A stretch of 64,000 bases of DNA from contig NZ_JAHRED010000001.1 of assembly GCF_019084045.1 (NCBI RefSeq), positions 620,001-684,000 on the forward strand, written 5' to 3'. Shown in pieces: positions 1 through 8,370 of this stretch. Every line of letters starts with the position of its first letter. The first letter of the stretch is position 1. This DNA comes from Paeniglutamicibacter quisquiliarum. GTDB lineage: Bacteria > Actinomycetota > Actinomycetes > Actinomycetales > Micrococcaceae. The position numbers and the translations under genes are program-made. The notes beneath the pieces are model-generated. The model was given only the letters and a program-made list of their open reading frames with translations, was not told the origin of the DNA and made no database searches.

Positions 1-307
1 CCAGGACACGGACGGAGTGGCGGACCCATTCCTTGATGCCGTATTCGATGCCCTCGGGCACGACGGTCTGGCCGTAGCCGACGGAGTCGATGGCGATGCA
101 GCGGCCGGACTCGGCCAGTTCGGGGAGGTTCAGCCACCAGTTGGCGGCGGCGGTGACGCCGGTGCCGGAGCCGTGGAGGAAGAGGATCGGGGTGCCCTCG
201 CCGAGCTCGTGGTAGTGGGTGATTTCGCCCGGGGCCGTTTCCAGCCACTTGTCTTCGAGGCCGAAGAAGGCGTCGGTCGTGTAGTCGGGGATCTGGGTGA
301 CGGTCAT
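1..307 (-). CDS. alpha/beta hydrolase, N-terminal part (cut by window edge)
   Basis: Only the first 102 codons are inside the window; the gene continues past position 1. It starts at ATG 307 with an AGGAG ribosome binding site about 8 nt upstream. The translation contains the oxyanion-hole strand LFLHGSGTG near residue 45 and AIDSVGYGQT near residue 72, as in meta-cleavage-product hydrolases (MhpC/BphD/HsaD type) that cleave C-C bonds of ring-fission products. The nucleophile elbow lies outside the window, so substrate class is inferred from the N-terminus only. Other small-ester hydrolases of the same fold remain possible. Confidence 0.75.
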   Translation of the reverse strand, partial: MTVTQIPDYTTDAFFGLEDKWLETAPGEITHYHELGEGTPILFLHGSGTGVTAAANWWLNLPELAESGRCIAIDSVGYGQTVVPEGIEYGIKEWVRHSVRVL

Positions 308-919
308 CGTGGAACTCCTGAGTCAGTCGGTGAGCCTTAAGGCGGTTTAGCTCCACCCTAGACGCGGGCCCGGGGACCGCGGGATGGCCTGTGCCGACCA
401 GCGGCACGAAATCGGAGGTCGCGGGAACCGTAGTCTCCACAAAACTTGACCATCGTCCACCAAGACTTGCATTGGTGCAACTATTTTCCACTGGCCGGTG
501 GGGCTTCCCCGCGGCGAAAGCGCGTGGGAAACGGTGCGAATGCCGCAAGGGCCGCGGGAGGACTCCGGGGTGGTGGAGCGTCGGGCGGCTACGCTGTTTC
601 GGTTGCCGGACCAATCGTGGCAGATTACGAGGAAACTCCGCGCATCACCCGCCCACGTCGGATGGCGGATTCTCCGCCGGAGAATTGCGCTGGTACTTCG
701 GCAGGAAGCCAGCCGTTGCACCGGTCCCAGACATTGCCGCCCATTGCGTGGAGCCAGTACCCGTTGGCCGGTCTTAGCGGGCGGCCGAATCGCTGGCCCC
801 GCGCCGCGGTGTGGCTTTGTGTCCCGCGGTGCCCGCGCGGGATGATGGGAGGGTGAAGCGGCGCTCCGGGAGACCTGCGGCTTCCCTGGCCACTGACCTC
901 CGACCGAACGGCAGCACCC
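308..919. other. 612-bp non-coding interval with two inverted-repeat clusters
   Basis: No reading frame here has convincing protein character; the open frames are arginine-rich artefacts of high GC. The interval separates the leftward hydrolase from the rightward ferredoxin-reductase gene, so it should hold two divergent promoters. It contains CACCAA-N8-TTGGTG (458-477) overlapping TTGCA-TTGG-TGCAA (467-480), and a pair of mutually exclusive stems at 664-685. No clear -10/-35 pair could be assigned. Confidence 0.5.
458..480. promoter_or_regulatory. overlapping inverted repeats, possible operator
   Basis: Two perfect short inverted repeats overlap: CACCAA-N8-TTGGTG (458-477) and TTGCA-N4-TGCAA (467-480). 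They lie about 150 bp upstream of the leftward hydrolase start. This is the geometry of a transcription-factor site. The regulator is not identifiable from the window. Confidence 0.35.
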
Positions 920-2131
920 ATGAGCATTGAATCCATCCTGATCGTTGGAGGCGGCCTGGCCGGGTTCACCGTGGCACAGAACCTGCGCGCCCGCGGCTAC
1001 GCGGGGAGCCTGCAGATCATCGACCCGGCCGGGATCCCGTATGACCGCCCGCCGCTGAGCAAGGGCTACCTGCTGGGGGACAAGGACGCCGCGGCCATCG
1101 AGTTGGCCCCCGCTTCCTGGTTCGCCGAACACCGCATTGGGCTCGTCCCGGCCACGGTCCGTGCCCTGGCGCTCGAGCCCCTGGGGGTGGAGCTGGAGGA
1201 CGGCGCAGTGTTGCAAGCGGACCGCCTGGTGCTGGCCACCGGCGGCTCCGCACGCCCGCTGCCGATCCCGGGCGGTGAGCTTGACTCGGTGCTGGTGCTG
1301 CGCGACCGCCAGGACGCGGACCGGCTGCGGGCAAGCATCGCCCCGGGGACGCGGTTGGCCATCGTCGGGGCGGGTCTCATCGGCGCGGAGGTCGCCTCCT
1401 CGGCGCTCGCGCTGGGTGCCGAGGTCACGCTGATCGACCCCGTCGAGACGCCGCTGGTCCCCGCCGTGGGCCCGGAGCTGGCCCGGCGCCTGCACGCCAT
1501 GCACGCCGGCGCCGGCATCACCGTCATCCACGGCACGCCCGCGGGCATCACGCGGACCGGGACGGGCCACCGGATCGAGCTGGCCGATGGCCGGGTGATC
1601 GAGTGCGACGAGGTGCTGGTGGGCATCGGCATCACCCCCAACACCGCCCTGGCCGAGGCGGCAGGGCTGCAGACCGACAACGGGGTGCTGGTGGATGAAA
1701 ACCAGCGCACCTCCCGCCCCGGCGTCTACGCGGTGGGGGACATGGCCCGCACCCGAAGGCCCGACGGGACGCTGGCCCGGCGCGGCGAGCACTGGGAACA
1801 CGCCATGAACACCGGGGCAACCGCGGCTGCCGCGATACTCGCCCAGGAGCCGCCGGTGCACGGCGCCTCCTGGTTCTGGTCGGATCGGCACGGCACCCAC
1901 GTCGAGGGCGTGGGGGACATGAACGCGGACGGCACCACGATCCTGCGGATCCACGACGGCGAGCCGGTGGCCGCCTTCCGCGTGGCCGCCGACGGGACGA
2001 TGCTGGGGGCCGCGGCCCTCGACGGCGGGCTGACCATCAAGGCGGCGCGGCGCATCATCGACCGGGGCATCATCGTCCCGGCCGAGGCGCTCGCCGATCC
2101 CGGGGTGCCGCTGCGCAAGCTCGCCCGCTAG
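920..2131 (+). CDS. FAD-dependent ferredoxin reductase (Rieske-partner type)
   Basis: 403 residues. The N-terminus ILIVGGGLAGFTVAQNL is the FAD-binding Rossmann motif. YDRPPLSKGYLLG is typical of oxygenase-coupled ferredoxin reductases, and LAIVGAGLIGAEVA near residue 150 is the NAD(P)H-binding motif. GVYAVGDMA near residue 270 contacts the flavin, and the C-terminal reductase domain is complete. Such enzymes pass electrons from NAD(P)H to a small ferredoxin serving a monooxygenase or ring-hydroxylating dioxygenase. The next gene, 78 bp downstream, is a Rieske ferredoxin, so the two probably form one electron-transfer chain. No terminal oxygenase is visible in the window. Confidence 0.88.
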   Translation: MSIESILIVGGGLAGFTVAQNLRARGYAGSLQIIDPAGIPYDRPPLSKGYLLGDKDAAAIELAPASWFAEHRIGLVPATVRALALEPLGVELEDGAVLQADRLVLATGGSARPLPIPGGELDSVLVLRDRQDADRLRASIAPGTRLAIVGAGLIGAEVASSALALGAEVTLIDPVETPLVPAVGPELARRLHAMHAGAGITVIHGTPAGITRTGTGHRIELADGRVIECDEVLVGIGITPNTALAEAAGLQTDNGVLVDENQRTSRPGVYAVGDMARTRRPDGTLARRGEHWEHAMNTGATAAAAILAQEPPVHGASWFWSDRHGTHVEGVGDMNADGTTILRIHDGEPVAAFRVAADGTMLGAAALDGGLTIKAARRIIDRGIIVPAEALADPGVPLRKLAR

Positions 2132-2209
2132 CGGCCTCTGCCCCTTGCCCCGCCGCCCCGGGCAGGGCCAGACTGGAGAAGCACGCAACCGGACAGGGCG
2201 GGGGAAGGC

Positions 2210-2575
2210 ATGGATTCCACGGGCGGCGCAGCTGCAACGGGCCGGCGCGCGGTGGACCTGGGGGACACGGAGATGCTCGAACCGGGCACCGCGCTGCTTA
2301 TCGGGAGCGAAACCAGCGGGCACCCCGATGACATCGGCCTCTTTCGCACCGAGAACGGGGACTACTTCGCGCTTGACGACGAATGCCCGCACGAGGTTGC
2401 TTCGCTGTCCGAGGGGTGGATCGAGGGGGAGGAGATCGAGTGCCCGCTGCATTCCTCCCGCTTTGGACTACGCGACGGCAAGGTGCTGTGCCTCCCGGCG
2501 ACCAGTGACGCCCGCACCCACCGGGTCGAGGTGGCAAACGGCCGGGTGCTCCTCTACCCGGGAACCCCTGCCTGA
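2210..2575 (+). CDS. Rieske [2Fe-2S] ferredoxin
   Basis: 121 residues. A C-x-H pair (CPH) followed after 16 residues by C-x2-H (CPLH) gives the complete four-ligand Rieske cluster site. The short soluble length fits a bacterial dioxygenase or monooxygenase-type ferredoxin. The ATG is preceded by a GGGGGAAGG ribosome binding site. It probably accepts electrons from the reductase encoded just upstream. The final acceptor is unknown; the neighbouring ring-fission-type hydrolase hints at aromatic catabolism, but that is inference. Confidence 0.88.
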   Translation: MDSTGGAAATGRRAVDLGDTEMLEPGTALLIGSETSGHPDDIGLFRTENGDYFALDDECPHEVASLSEGWIEGEEIECPLHSSRFGLRDGKVLCLPATSDARTHRVEVANGRVLLYPGTPA

Positions 2576-2617
2576 GGAATCCGCGACCGCGGAATGCCCG
2601 CCGCCGCCATCCCGCGG

Positions 2618-3460
2618 TCAGGAACCCGGACGGAACTTCGCCACGCGCACCAGGGCCTCATCGGTGCCCAGCTCGGCCCGGTCCGCGGCGTGGGTCCAAT
2701 AGTGTTCGAGGGTGTGCAGCAGCAGATCCGGGTTGGCCGTGAGCTCGTGGACCAGGATCACCATCCGCCCGGCCTTTTCCCGCCCGGGGTTCGGGGCCGT
2801 CCGGGGGTGCACCACGATCCAGGCCGGTCCGCGCCTGCCCAGGGGCCGGCGCCGCGCCGGATCGGTCGCCTCGATGCCCGCGACATCGTTCCAGTAGATC
2901 TCCCGCGGGCCGCGCGAGGAGTGGAGCACAATGCGGCTGCGGGTGAGGTAGACGCCGGGTTCCTGGGCGGTCGCGGCAATGCGCGCCAGCCGGATCCCGC
3001 GGTTGAGCACGTAGACGCCCACGCCCAGCAGGAAGATCGTCAGCAGGACGATGAGCACCATCGGGTCGTAGTTGTGCATGATCAGCAGCCTGGCGCCCAG
3101 CGCCACGGTGGCCACCAGGATCACCACCGCCAGCCCCATCACCACCGCAGCCCACTGCGCCGAGGTCCGGAATATCGGGAACAGGGTCGCGGCGCGCTGC
3201 CCCGTGGAGGTCAGCACCGCCTCGGTGGCCGCGGCACGATCCGCCGCGGGGCGGCGGAAGGCCGCGGCGACTCCCAGCAGCACCGCCAGTGCGCTGGCCA
3301 CCAGGGCGGTGGCCAGCACCGGGCTGGCATGCAGCGCCGCATAGACCCCCGTGCCGGCCAGGAAGGCAAACAACACAAATGACGGCAGGAGGTGGTGCGC
3401 CAGCTTCCAGCCGCTGTGGCGCGGCGCCCACAGTGCTGCCCTGGAACCGGTTTCGCTCAT
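2618..3460 (-). CDS. membrane protein with PH-like C-terminal domain, function unknown
   Basis: 280 residues. Two N-terminal hydrophobic segments (about residues 22-42 and 46-68) are followed by a basic stretch and a second pair (about 95-145). A soluble tail follows from about residue 155. The tail pattern (YLTRSRIVLHSS, EIYWNDVAGIEA, WIVVHPR) resembles bacterial PH-like modules that follow membrane helices, but the resemblance is weak. It is convergent with the Rieske gene. No enzymatic motif is visible. Confidence 0.7.
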   Translation of the reverse strand: MSETGSRAALWAPRHSGWKLAHHLLPSFVLFAFLAGTGVYAALHASPVLATALVASALAVLLGVAAAFRRPAADRAAATEAVLTSTGQRAATLFPIFRTSAQWAAVVMGLAVVILVATVALGARLLIMHNYDPMVLIVLLTIFLLGVGVYVLNRGIRLARIAATAQEPGVYLTRSRIVLHSSRGPREIYWNDVAGIEATDPARRRPLGRRGPAWIVVHPRTAPNPGREKAGRMVILVHELTANPDLLLHTLEHYWTHAADRAELGTDEALVRVAKFRPGS

Positions 3461-3565
3461 GCTCCCAGCCTAAGCCGCGCGCAGGGTGAAAGCCGCTACA
3501 CACCGCGGCAAGCCGCCTTCTTCAAGGGGGCACCGCGGCCAATTCTGGCCTACGATAAACGCATC

Positions 3566-3664
3566 ATGGAATCGATTCGCAAACGTGTAAAACTGATCAC
3601 CTGGCTGCTTATTGCCTCCCTGGTCGTCGGCACCGGTGCCGGCATGCTGTCGGGCGTGCTCTAG
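3566..3664 (+). CDS. 32-residue single-helix leader protein
   Basis: The frame encodes MESIRKRVKLITWLLIASLV followed by a short Gly-rich hydrophobic end: a basic N-terminus and one transmembrane helix. Its TAG stop is immediately followed by the ATG of the MFS transporter, with no base between. A TACGAT -10-like hexamer (3551-3556) ends 9 nt before this ATG and no ribosome binding site is seen, so the transcript may be leaderless. Stop-start contact suggests translational coupling or a small membrane partner of the transporter. No known family is recognised. Confidence 0.55.
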   Translation: MESIRKRVKLITWLLIASLVVGTGAGMLSGVL

Positions 3665-4951
3665 ATGGCCGCCGACTCACAGGACCCCACGGCCGTGGCC
3701 GGCGGCGGCGAGGCCGGGCTTCCCGAGGCCCTGCGCGCGCCGAGCGTCGACGTCAAGCGCGGCTGGGTCGCCTCGGTTGTCGCCATCAACATCGGCATCA
3801 ACATTGTCTTCTTTGCCCCCATCAACGTGCTGCTCGGGCTGCAGGCAACGTCCATCGACCCCGGGTCGAAGGAAGCCATCCTGTCGCTGGTCACCGCCTG
3901 CGGCGCGTCGGTGGCGCTGGTGGCCAACCCGCTCTTCGGGGCGCTCTCCGACCGCACTGTCTCGAAGATGGGGCGCCGCTCGCCGTGGATCCTGGCCGGG
4001 GCCATCCTGGGCGCCGCCTCGCTGCTGATGCTCTCCGGGGCCACGACCGTCGCGCTGATGCTGCTGGGCTGGTGCGGCCTGCAGGCCGGCGCCAACGCCG
4101 CCTATTCGGCCGTCACCGCCACCATCCCGGACCGCGTGCCGGAGCGCCGGCGCGGGGGCATCGGCGGGCTGGCCGCCATGGGCCAGACCGTGGGCATCCT
4201 GCTGGGCGCGGTGGTCGGCTTCGCCATCACCGGCAACATCGCCGTCGGCTACATCATCTGCGCCGCGGCCCTGCTGGTTTCCGTGATCCCCTACCTGCTG
4301 CGGTCCAACGACCCGCAGTTGCCGCGCGAGTTCCGCCCCGCCTTCAACCTGCTGGAGTTCGCGAAGGGGTTCTGGATCAACCCGCTGACCCACCGCGACT
4401 TCGGGTGGGCCTGGCTGACCCGGTTCATGATGAACACCGGCAACCAGATGACGATCGTGTATCTGCTCTTCTTCCTTACCGACGTGGTCAAGCACCCCGA
4501 CCCCGCCGGCGGGGTGTTGGTGCTGACCGGCATCTACGCGGTCATGGTCATCATCAGCGCCGTCATCCTGGGGCCGATCAGCGACAGGTCCGGGAAGCGG
4601 AAGATCTTCGTGATCGTCTCCTCCATCGTCGTCGCCTGCTCCGCATTGATCATCGCGGTGTCGCAAAACTTCACCGGCGCGATCATTGGCGCCGGTGTGC
4701 TGGGGCTGGGCTTCGGCGCCTACCTGGCAGTGGACTTCGCGCTGTTGACCCAGGTGCTGCCCTCGGCCAAGTCCCGCGGCAAGGACATGGGCGTGATCAA
4801 CGTGGCCAACTCGCTGCCGCAGGTCATCGCCCCGGCGCTGGCCTTCTTCGCGGTGAAGGTGCTCGGCGGCTACACGGCACTGTTCGTCGTTGCCGCGATC
4901 ATCGGCATCTTCGGGGCGATGCTCGTGCGGAACATCCGCTCCGTGCCCTAG
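3665..4951 (+). CDS. MFS transporter, 12-TM
   Basis: 428 residues with two six-helix halves. The cytoplasmic loop FGALSDRTVSKMGRRSPW near residues 97-114 is the MFS signature between TM2 and TM3, and ISDRSGKRK repeats it in the second half. The GRRSPW variant is common in the SLC45/glycoside-like branch, so a sugar or glycoside substrate is possible but not demonstrated. No own ribosome binding site is seen other than inside the preceding 32-codon ORF, whose stop codon abuts this start. Confidence 0.82.
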   Translation: MAADSQDPTAVAGGGEAGLPEALRAPSVDVKRGWVASVVAINIGINIVFFAPINVLLGLQATSIDPGSKEAILSLVTACGASVALVANPLFGALSDRTVSKMGRRSPWILAGAILGAASLLMLSGATTVALMLLGWCGLQAGANAAYSAVTATIPDRVPERRRGGIGGLAAMGQTVGILLGAVVGFAITGNIAVGYIICAAALLVSVIPYLLRSNDPQLPREFRPAFNLLEFAKGFWINPLTHRDFGWAWLTRFMMNTGNQMTIVYLLFFLTDVVKHPDPAGGVLVLTGIYAVMVIISAVILGPISDRSGKRKIFVIVSSIVVACSALIIAVSQNFTGAIIGAGVLGLGFGAYLAVDFALLTQVLPSAKSRGKDMGVINVANSLPQVIAPALAFFAVKVLGGYTALFVVAAIIGIFGAMLVRNIRSVP

Positions 4952-5035
4952 CCGAAAATCTGTGACGGTGCCGGGTCCTGTCTGCTGGCTCACCAATGCC
5001 CTGGCGGCCGGGCCCGCGCGGCTAGGCTGTTTCCC

Positions 5036-5488
5036 ATGGATTGGTTACGCGACGCTTCGTTTGGATGGGCCTTTGCGTTCCTTTTCCTGCTGGCCATGGC
5101 ACGGGCAAACATCACCTACTGGATCGGGCGGGGCATTGCCGCCGGGGTGGAACACACCCGCTTCCAGCACCTACTCAGGGGCCCGATCTACCAACGCGCC
5201 GAGCGCTTCATCCAGCGCTGGGGCGTGTTTGCCGTTCCGCTCTCGTTCATGACCGTGGGCATCCAGACGGCCGTCAACGCCAGCGCCGGCGTCGCCCGGA
5301 TGCCGCTGCTGCGCTACCTTCCGGCGGTGGTGGCCGGGTGCCTGATCTGGGCGACCATCTATTCCACCGTGGGCATGGCCGTGATCTATGCCTGGCTGGC
5401 CCTGGGCTGGCAATGGATTGCCGCCGGGGCACTGCTGCTTCTCGTCGCGACCCTGGCGTGGATCCGCCACCGCCGCAAGGACTCCTGA
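5036..5488 (+). CDS. small VTT/DedA-type membrane protein
   Basis: 150 residues with four predicted membrane segments. The stretch QTAVNASAGVARMPLLRYL followed by GCLIWATIY matches the conserved core of VTT (SNARE-associated/DedA) proteins, where the segment after the re-entrant loop carries AGxARMPxxRF. DedA proteins take part in lipid handling and membrane homeostasis. A TAGGCT hexamer lies 7 nt before the ATG and there is no ribosome binding site, so the mRNA may be leaderless. Confidence 0.75.
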   Translation: MDWLRDASFGWAFAFLFLLAMARANITYWIGRGIAAGVEHTRFQHLLRGPIYQRAERFIQRWGVFAVPLSFMTVGIQTAVNASAGVARMPLLRYLPAVVAGCLIWATIYSTVGMAVIYAWLALGWQWIAAGALLLLVATLAWIRHRRKDS

Positions 5489-5585
5489 AAACCGGCCCCG
5501 GGCAGCGGGACCGCCGTGCCGCTGGCAATTCCGACGGGGCTCCGGGCTTCGACTCTGCCCTTCCTGCAGCGCGTCGGGAAGCGGG

Positions 5586-5629
5586 GCAAATATTCATCGG
5601 TAGGATTCAGGAAACCAATGAATTATTGC
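5586..5629. promoter_or_regulatory. imperfect inverted repeat flanking a -10-like box upstream of lrp-type gene
   Basis: GCAAATATTCAT (5586-5597) and ATGAATTATTGC (5618-5629) match in 10 of 12 positions as an inverted repeat. Their centres are 32 bp apart, about three helical turns. A TAGGAT -10-like box lies between them. AT-rich symmetric sites next to their own gene are typical of Lrp/AsnC autoregulation. Confidence 0.4.
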
Positions 5630-5646
5630 GAAAGACGGGTATCGAC

Positions 5647-6141
5647 GTGGCCATCACGACCAGGACTCCTCGCCAGGGCGGCCCCGTGGAGCTCGATGAC
5701 ATCGACCGCGGGTTGCTGCGCATGCTCACGGAGAACGCCCGCCGCACCAACAACTCGCTGGCCGAGGAACTGGGCATCGCCCCCTCGACCTGCCTGGCGC
5801 GGCTCAACGCCCTGCGCTCGGCCGGGGTCATCCGCCGCTTCACCCTGGAAATCGACCCCGAGGTCCTGGGCCATGCACTCGAGGCCCTGATCTTCGTGAA
5901 GATCCGCCCGGGCGCCCGCCACCTCATGTCGAGCTTTGCCGAGGAAATGCGCGCCAAGCCCGGGGTCACCCAGCTCTTCTTCCTGGGCGGCGCCGACGAC
6001 TTCCTGATCCACGTCGCGGTGCGCGACTCCAAGGACGTGCGCCAGTTCGTGCTCGACAACCTCTCGGCAAACCCCGCGGTGGCCACCACCCAGACGTCGC
6101 TGGTCTTCGAGCACAGCCAGGGCGCGGTGCCCTGGCTGTAG
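5647..6141 (+). CDS. Lrp/AsnC family transcriptional regulator
   Basis: 164 residues from GTG 5647. The frame is open far upstream, but that part reads as antisense-type sequence of the VTT gene, and the regulator domain begins at ELDDIDRGLLRMLTENARR. The N-terminal winged helix-turn-helix includes NSLAEELGIAPSTCLARLNALRSAG. The C-terminal RAM domain (ALIFVKIRPGARH to TQTSLVFEH) mediates oligomerisation and amino-acid sensing. An inverted repeat upstream suggests autoregulation. The target is unknown; it is convergent with guaB1, 7 bp away. Confidence 0.87.
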   Translation: MAITTRTPRQGGPVELDDIDRGLLRMLTENARRTNNSLAEELGIAPSTCLARLNALRSAGVIRRFTLEIDPEVLGHALEALIFVKIRPGARHLMSSFAEEMRAKPGVTQLFFLGGADDFLIHVAVRDSKDVRQFVLDNLSANPAVATTQTSLVFEHSQGAVPWL

Positions 6142-6148
6142 CCCGGAT

Positions 6149-7615
<1,467 letters not shown>

Positions 7616-7848
7616 CTACAGCCGCGCGGACATCGCGCGCGTGAGGCACGTCACCGCGGGCGGGGTGCGCGACCGGGATTCGGGCATGTTCAGCGCACGG
7701 AATTGCGCCCCCGCAATCGTGTACCCGTGGGTAGCAAGCCTCCCGATTAGGGCCCATAAACAGCACTAATTTCCGGGTGGGGTTTGGGGTTACCGTGGTA
7801 CCCAGAGCGGTTCGAAATCCGCGAGACCGCCGGTTCGAGGAGTGCATC

Positions 7849-8142
7849 ATGACAGTCACCGTGCCCGTTACCGAATGTTCCGTATCCAATTGCTCATTCA
7901 ATGACCACACCCATTGCGGGGCCTCCGGCATCACCATTGGCGGAAATGCCGACCACGCGCAATGCGCGACGTTCATCGACACCGGCGTGCACGGCGGCCT
8001 GCCCAAGATCCTGGCCTCGGTGGGTGCCTGCCAGCGCATGGAATGCACCCACAATGACCACCTGATGTGTGCCGCGGACTCGGTGCGCGTGGGGCCCGGC
8101 GCAGACAATGCGGACTGTCTCACGTACGAACACGGCGCCTGA
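7849..8142 (+). CDS. tandem DUF1540 cysteine-rich protein
   Basis: 97 residues from ATG 7849, preceded by GAGGAG. It has two half-repeats with identical cysteine spacing, C-x4-C-x7-C-x15-C: Cys 10/15/23/39 and Cys 61/66/74/90. His20, His22, His70 and His71 lie between the second and third cysteines of each half. DUF1540 proteins are thought to bind metal through these cysteines. No hydrophobic segment is present, so it should be cytoplasmic. It stands alone between guaB1 and the pyroglutamate transporter unit and has its own terminator. Confidence 0.8.
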   Translation: MTVTVPVTECSVSNCSFNDHTHCGASGITIGGNADHAQCATFIDTGVHGGLPKILASVGACQRMECTHNDHLMCAADSVRVGPGADNADCLTYEHGA

Positions 8143-8156
8143 GCCGCGACTGTTTG

Positions 8157-8200
8157 GGCCCTTCCCGGCGCTGGCGAACCACGGCGCCGGGGAGGGCCTT
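8157..8200 (+). terminator. intrinsic terminator after the DUF1540 gene
   Basis: A 15-bp stem (8157-8171 with 8184-8198, one G-U pair) and a 12-nt loop lie 15 bp after the stop codon. Only two T residues follow, as is usual in high-GC actinobacteria. Confidence 0.6.
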
Positions 8201-8269
8201 GTCGTGCCCGGGTCCGGGGGCAATCCGCGGGTTTCCTTCGGCGTCGGGGGAGGAGGCGCCCGAAATAAA

Positions 8270-8314
8270 TTGTTGAACAACCTCTTGTCAAGATTGTTCA
8301 ACAACCTGTAGTGT
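8270..8314 (+). promoter_or_regulatory. promoter with two GntR-type operators, pyroglutamate transport unit
   Basis: The -35 TTGTCA (8285-8290) and -10 TAGTGT (8309-8314) are separated by 18 bp. The palindrome TTGTTGAACAA occurs just upstream of the -35 (8270-8280), and its reverse orientation TTGTTCAACAA lies between -35 and -10 (8294-8304). The centres are 24 bp apart. The same 11-mer occurs before pxpA (19071-19081). Occupation would block RNA polymerase, so repression by the FCD-type GntR protein encoded at 14146-14820 is the simplest reading. Confidence 0.7.
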
Positions 8315-8370
8315 ACTTCTCATCGCTCCCACTTGTGACAGCAGTCACCCGCAACCCGATGGATGGAATC

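Noticed and set aside
347-2452. 701-codon leftward open frame
   Set aside because: Antisense to the ferredoxin reductase; Arg/Pro/Gly-rich and without any domain.
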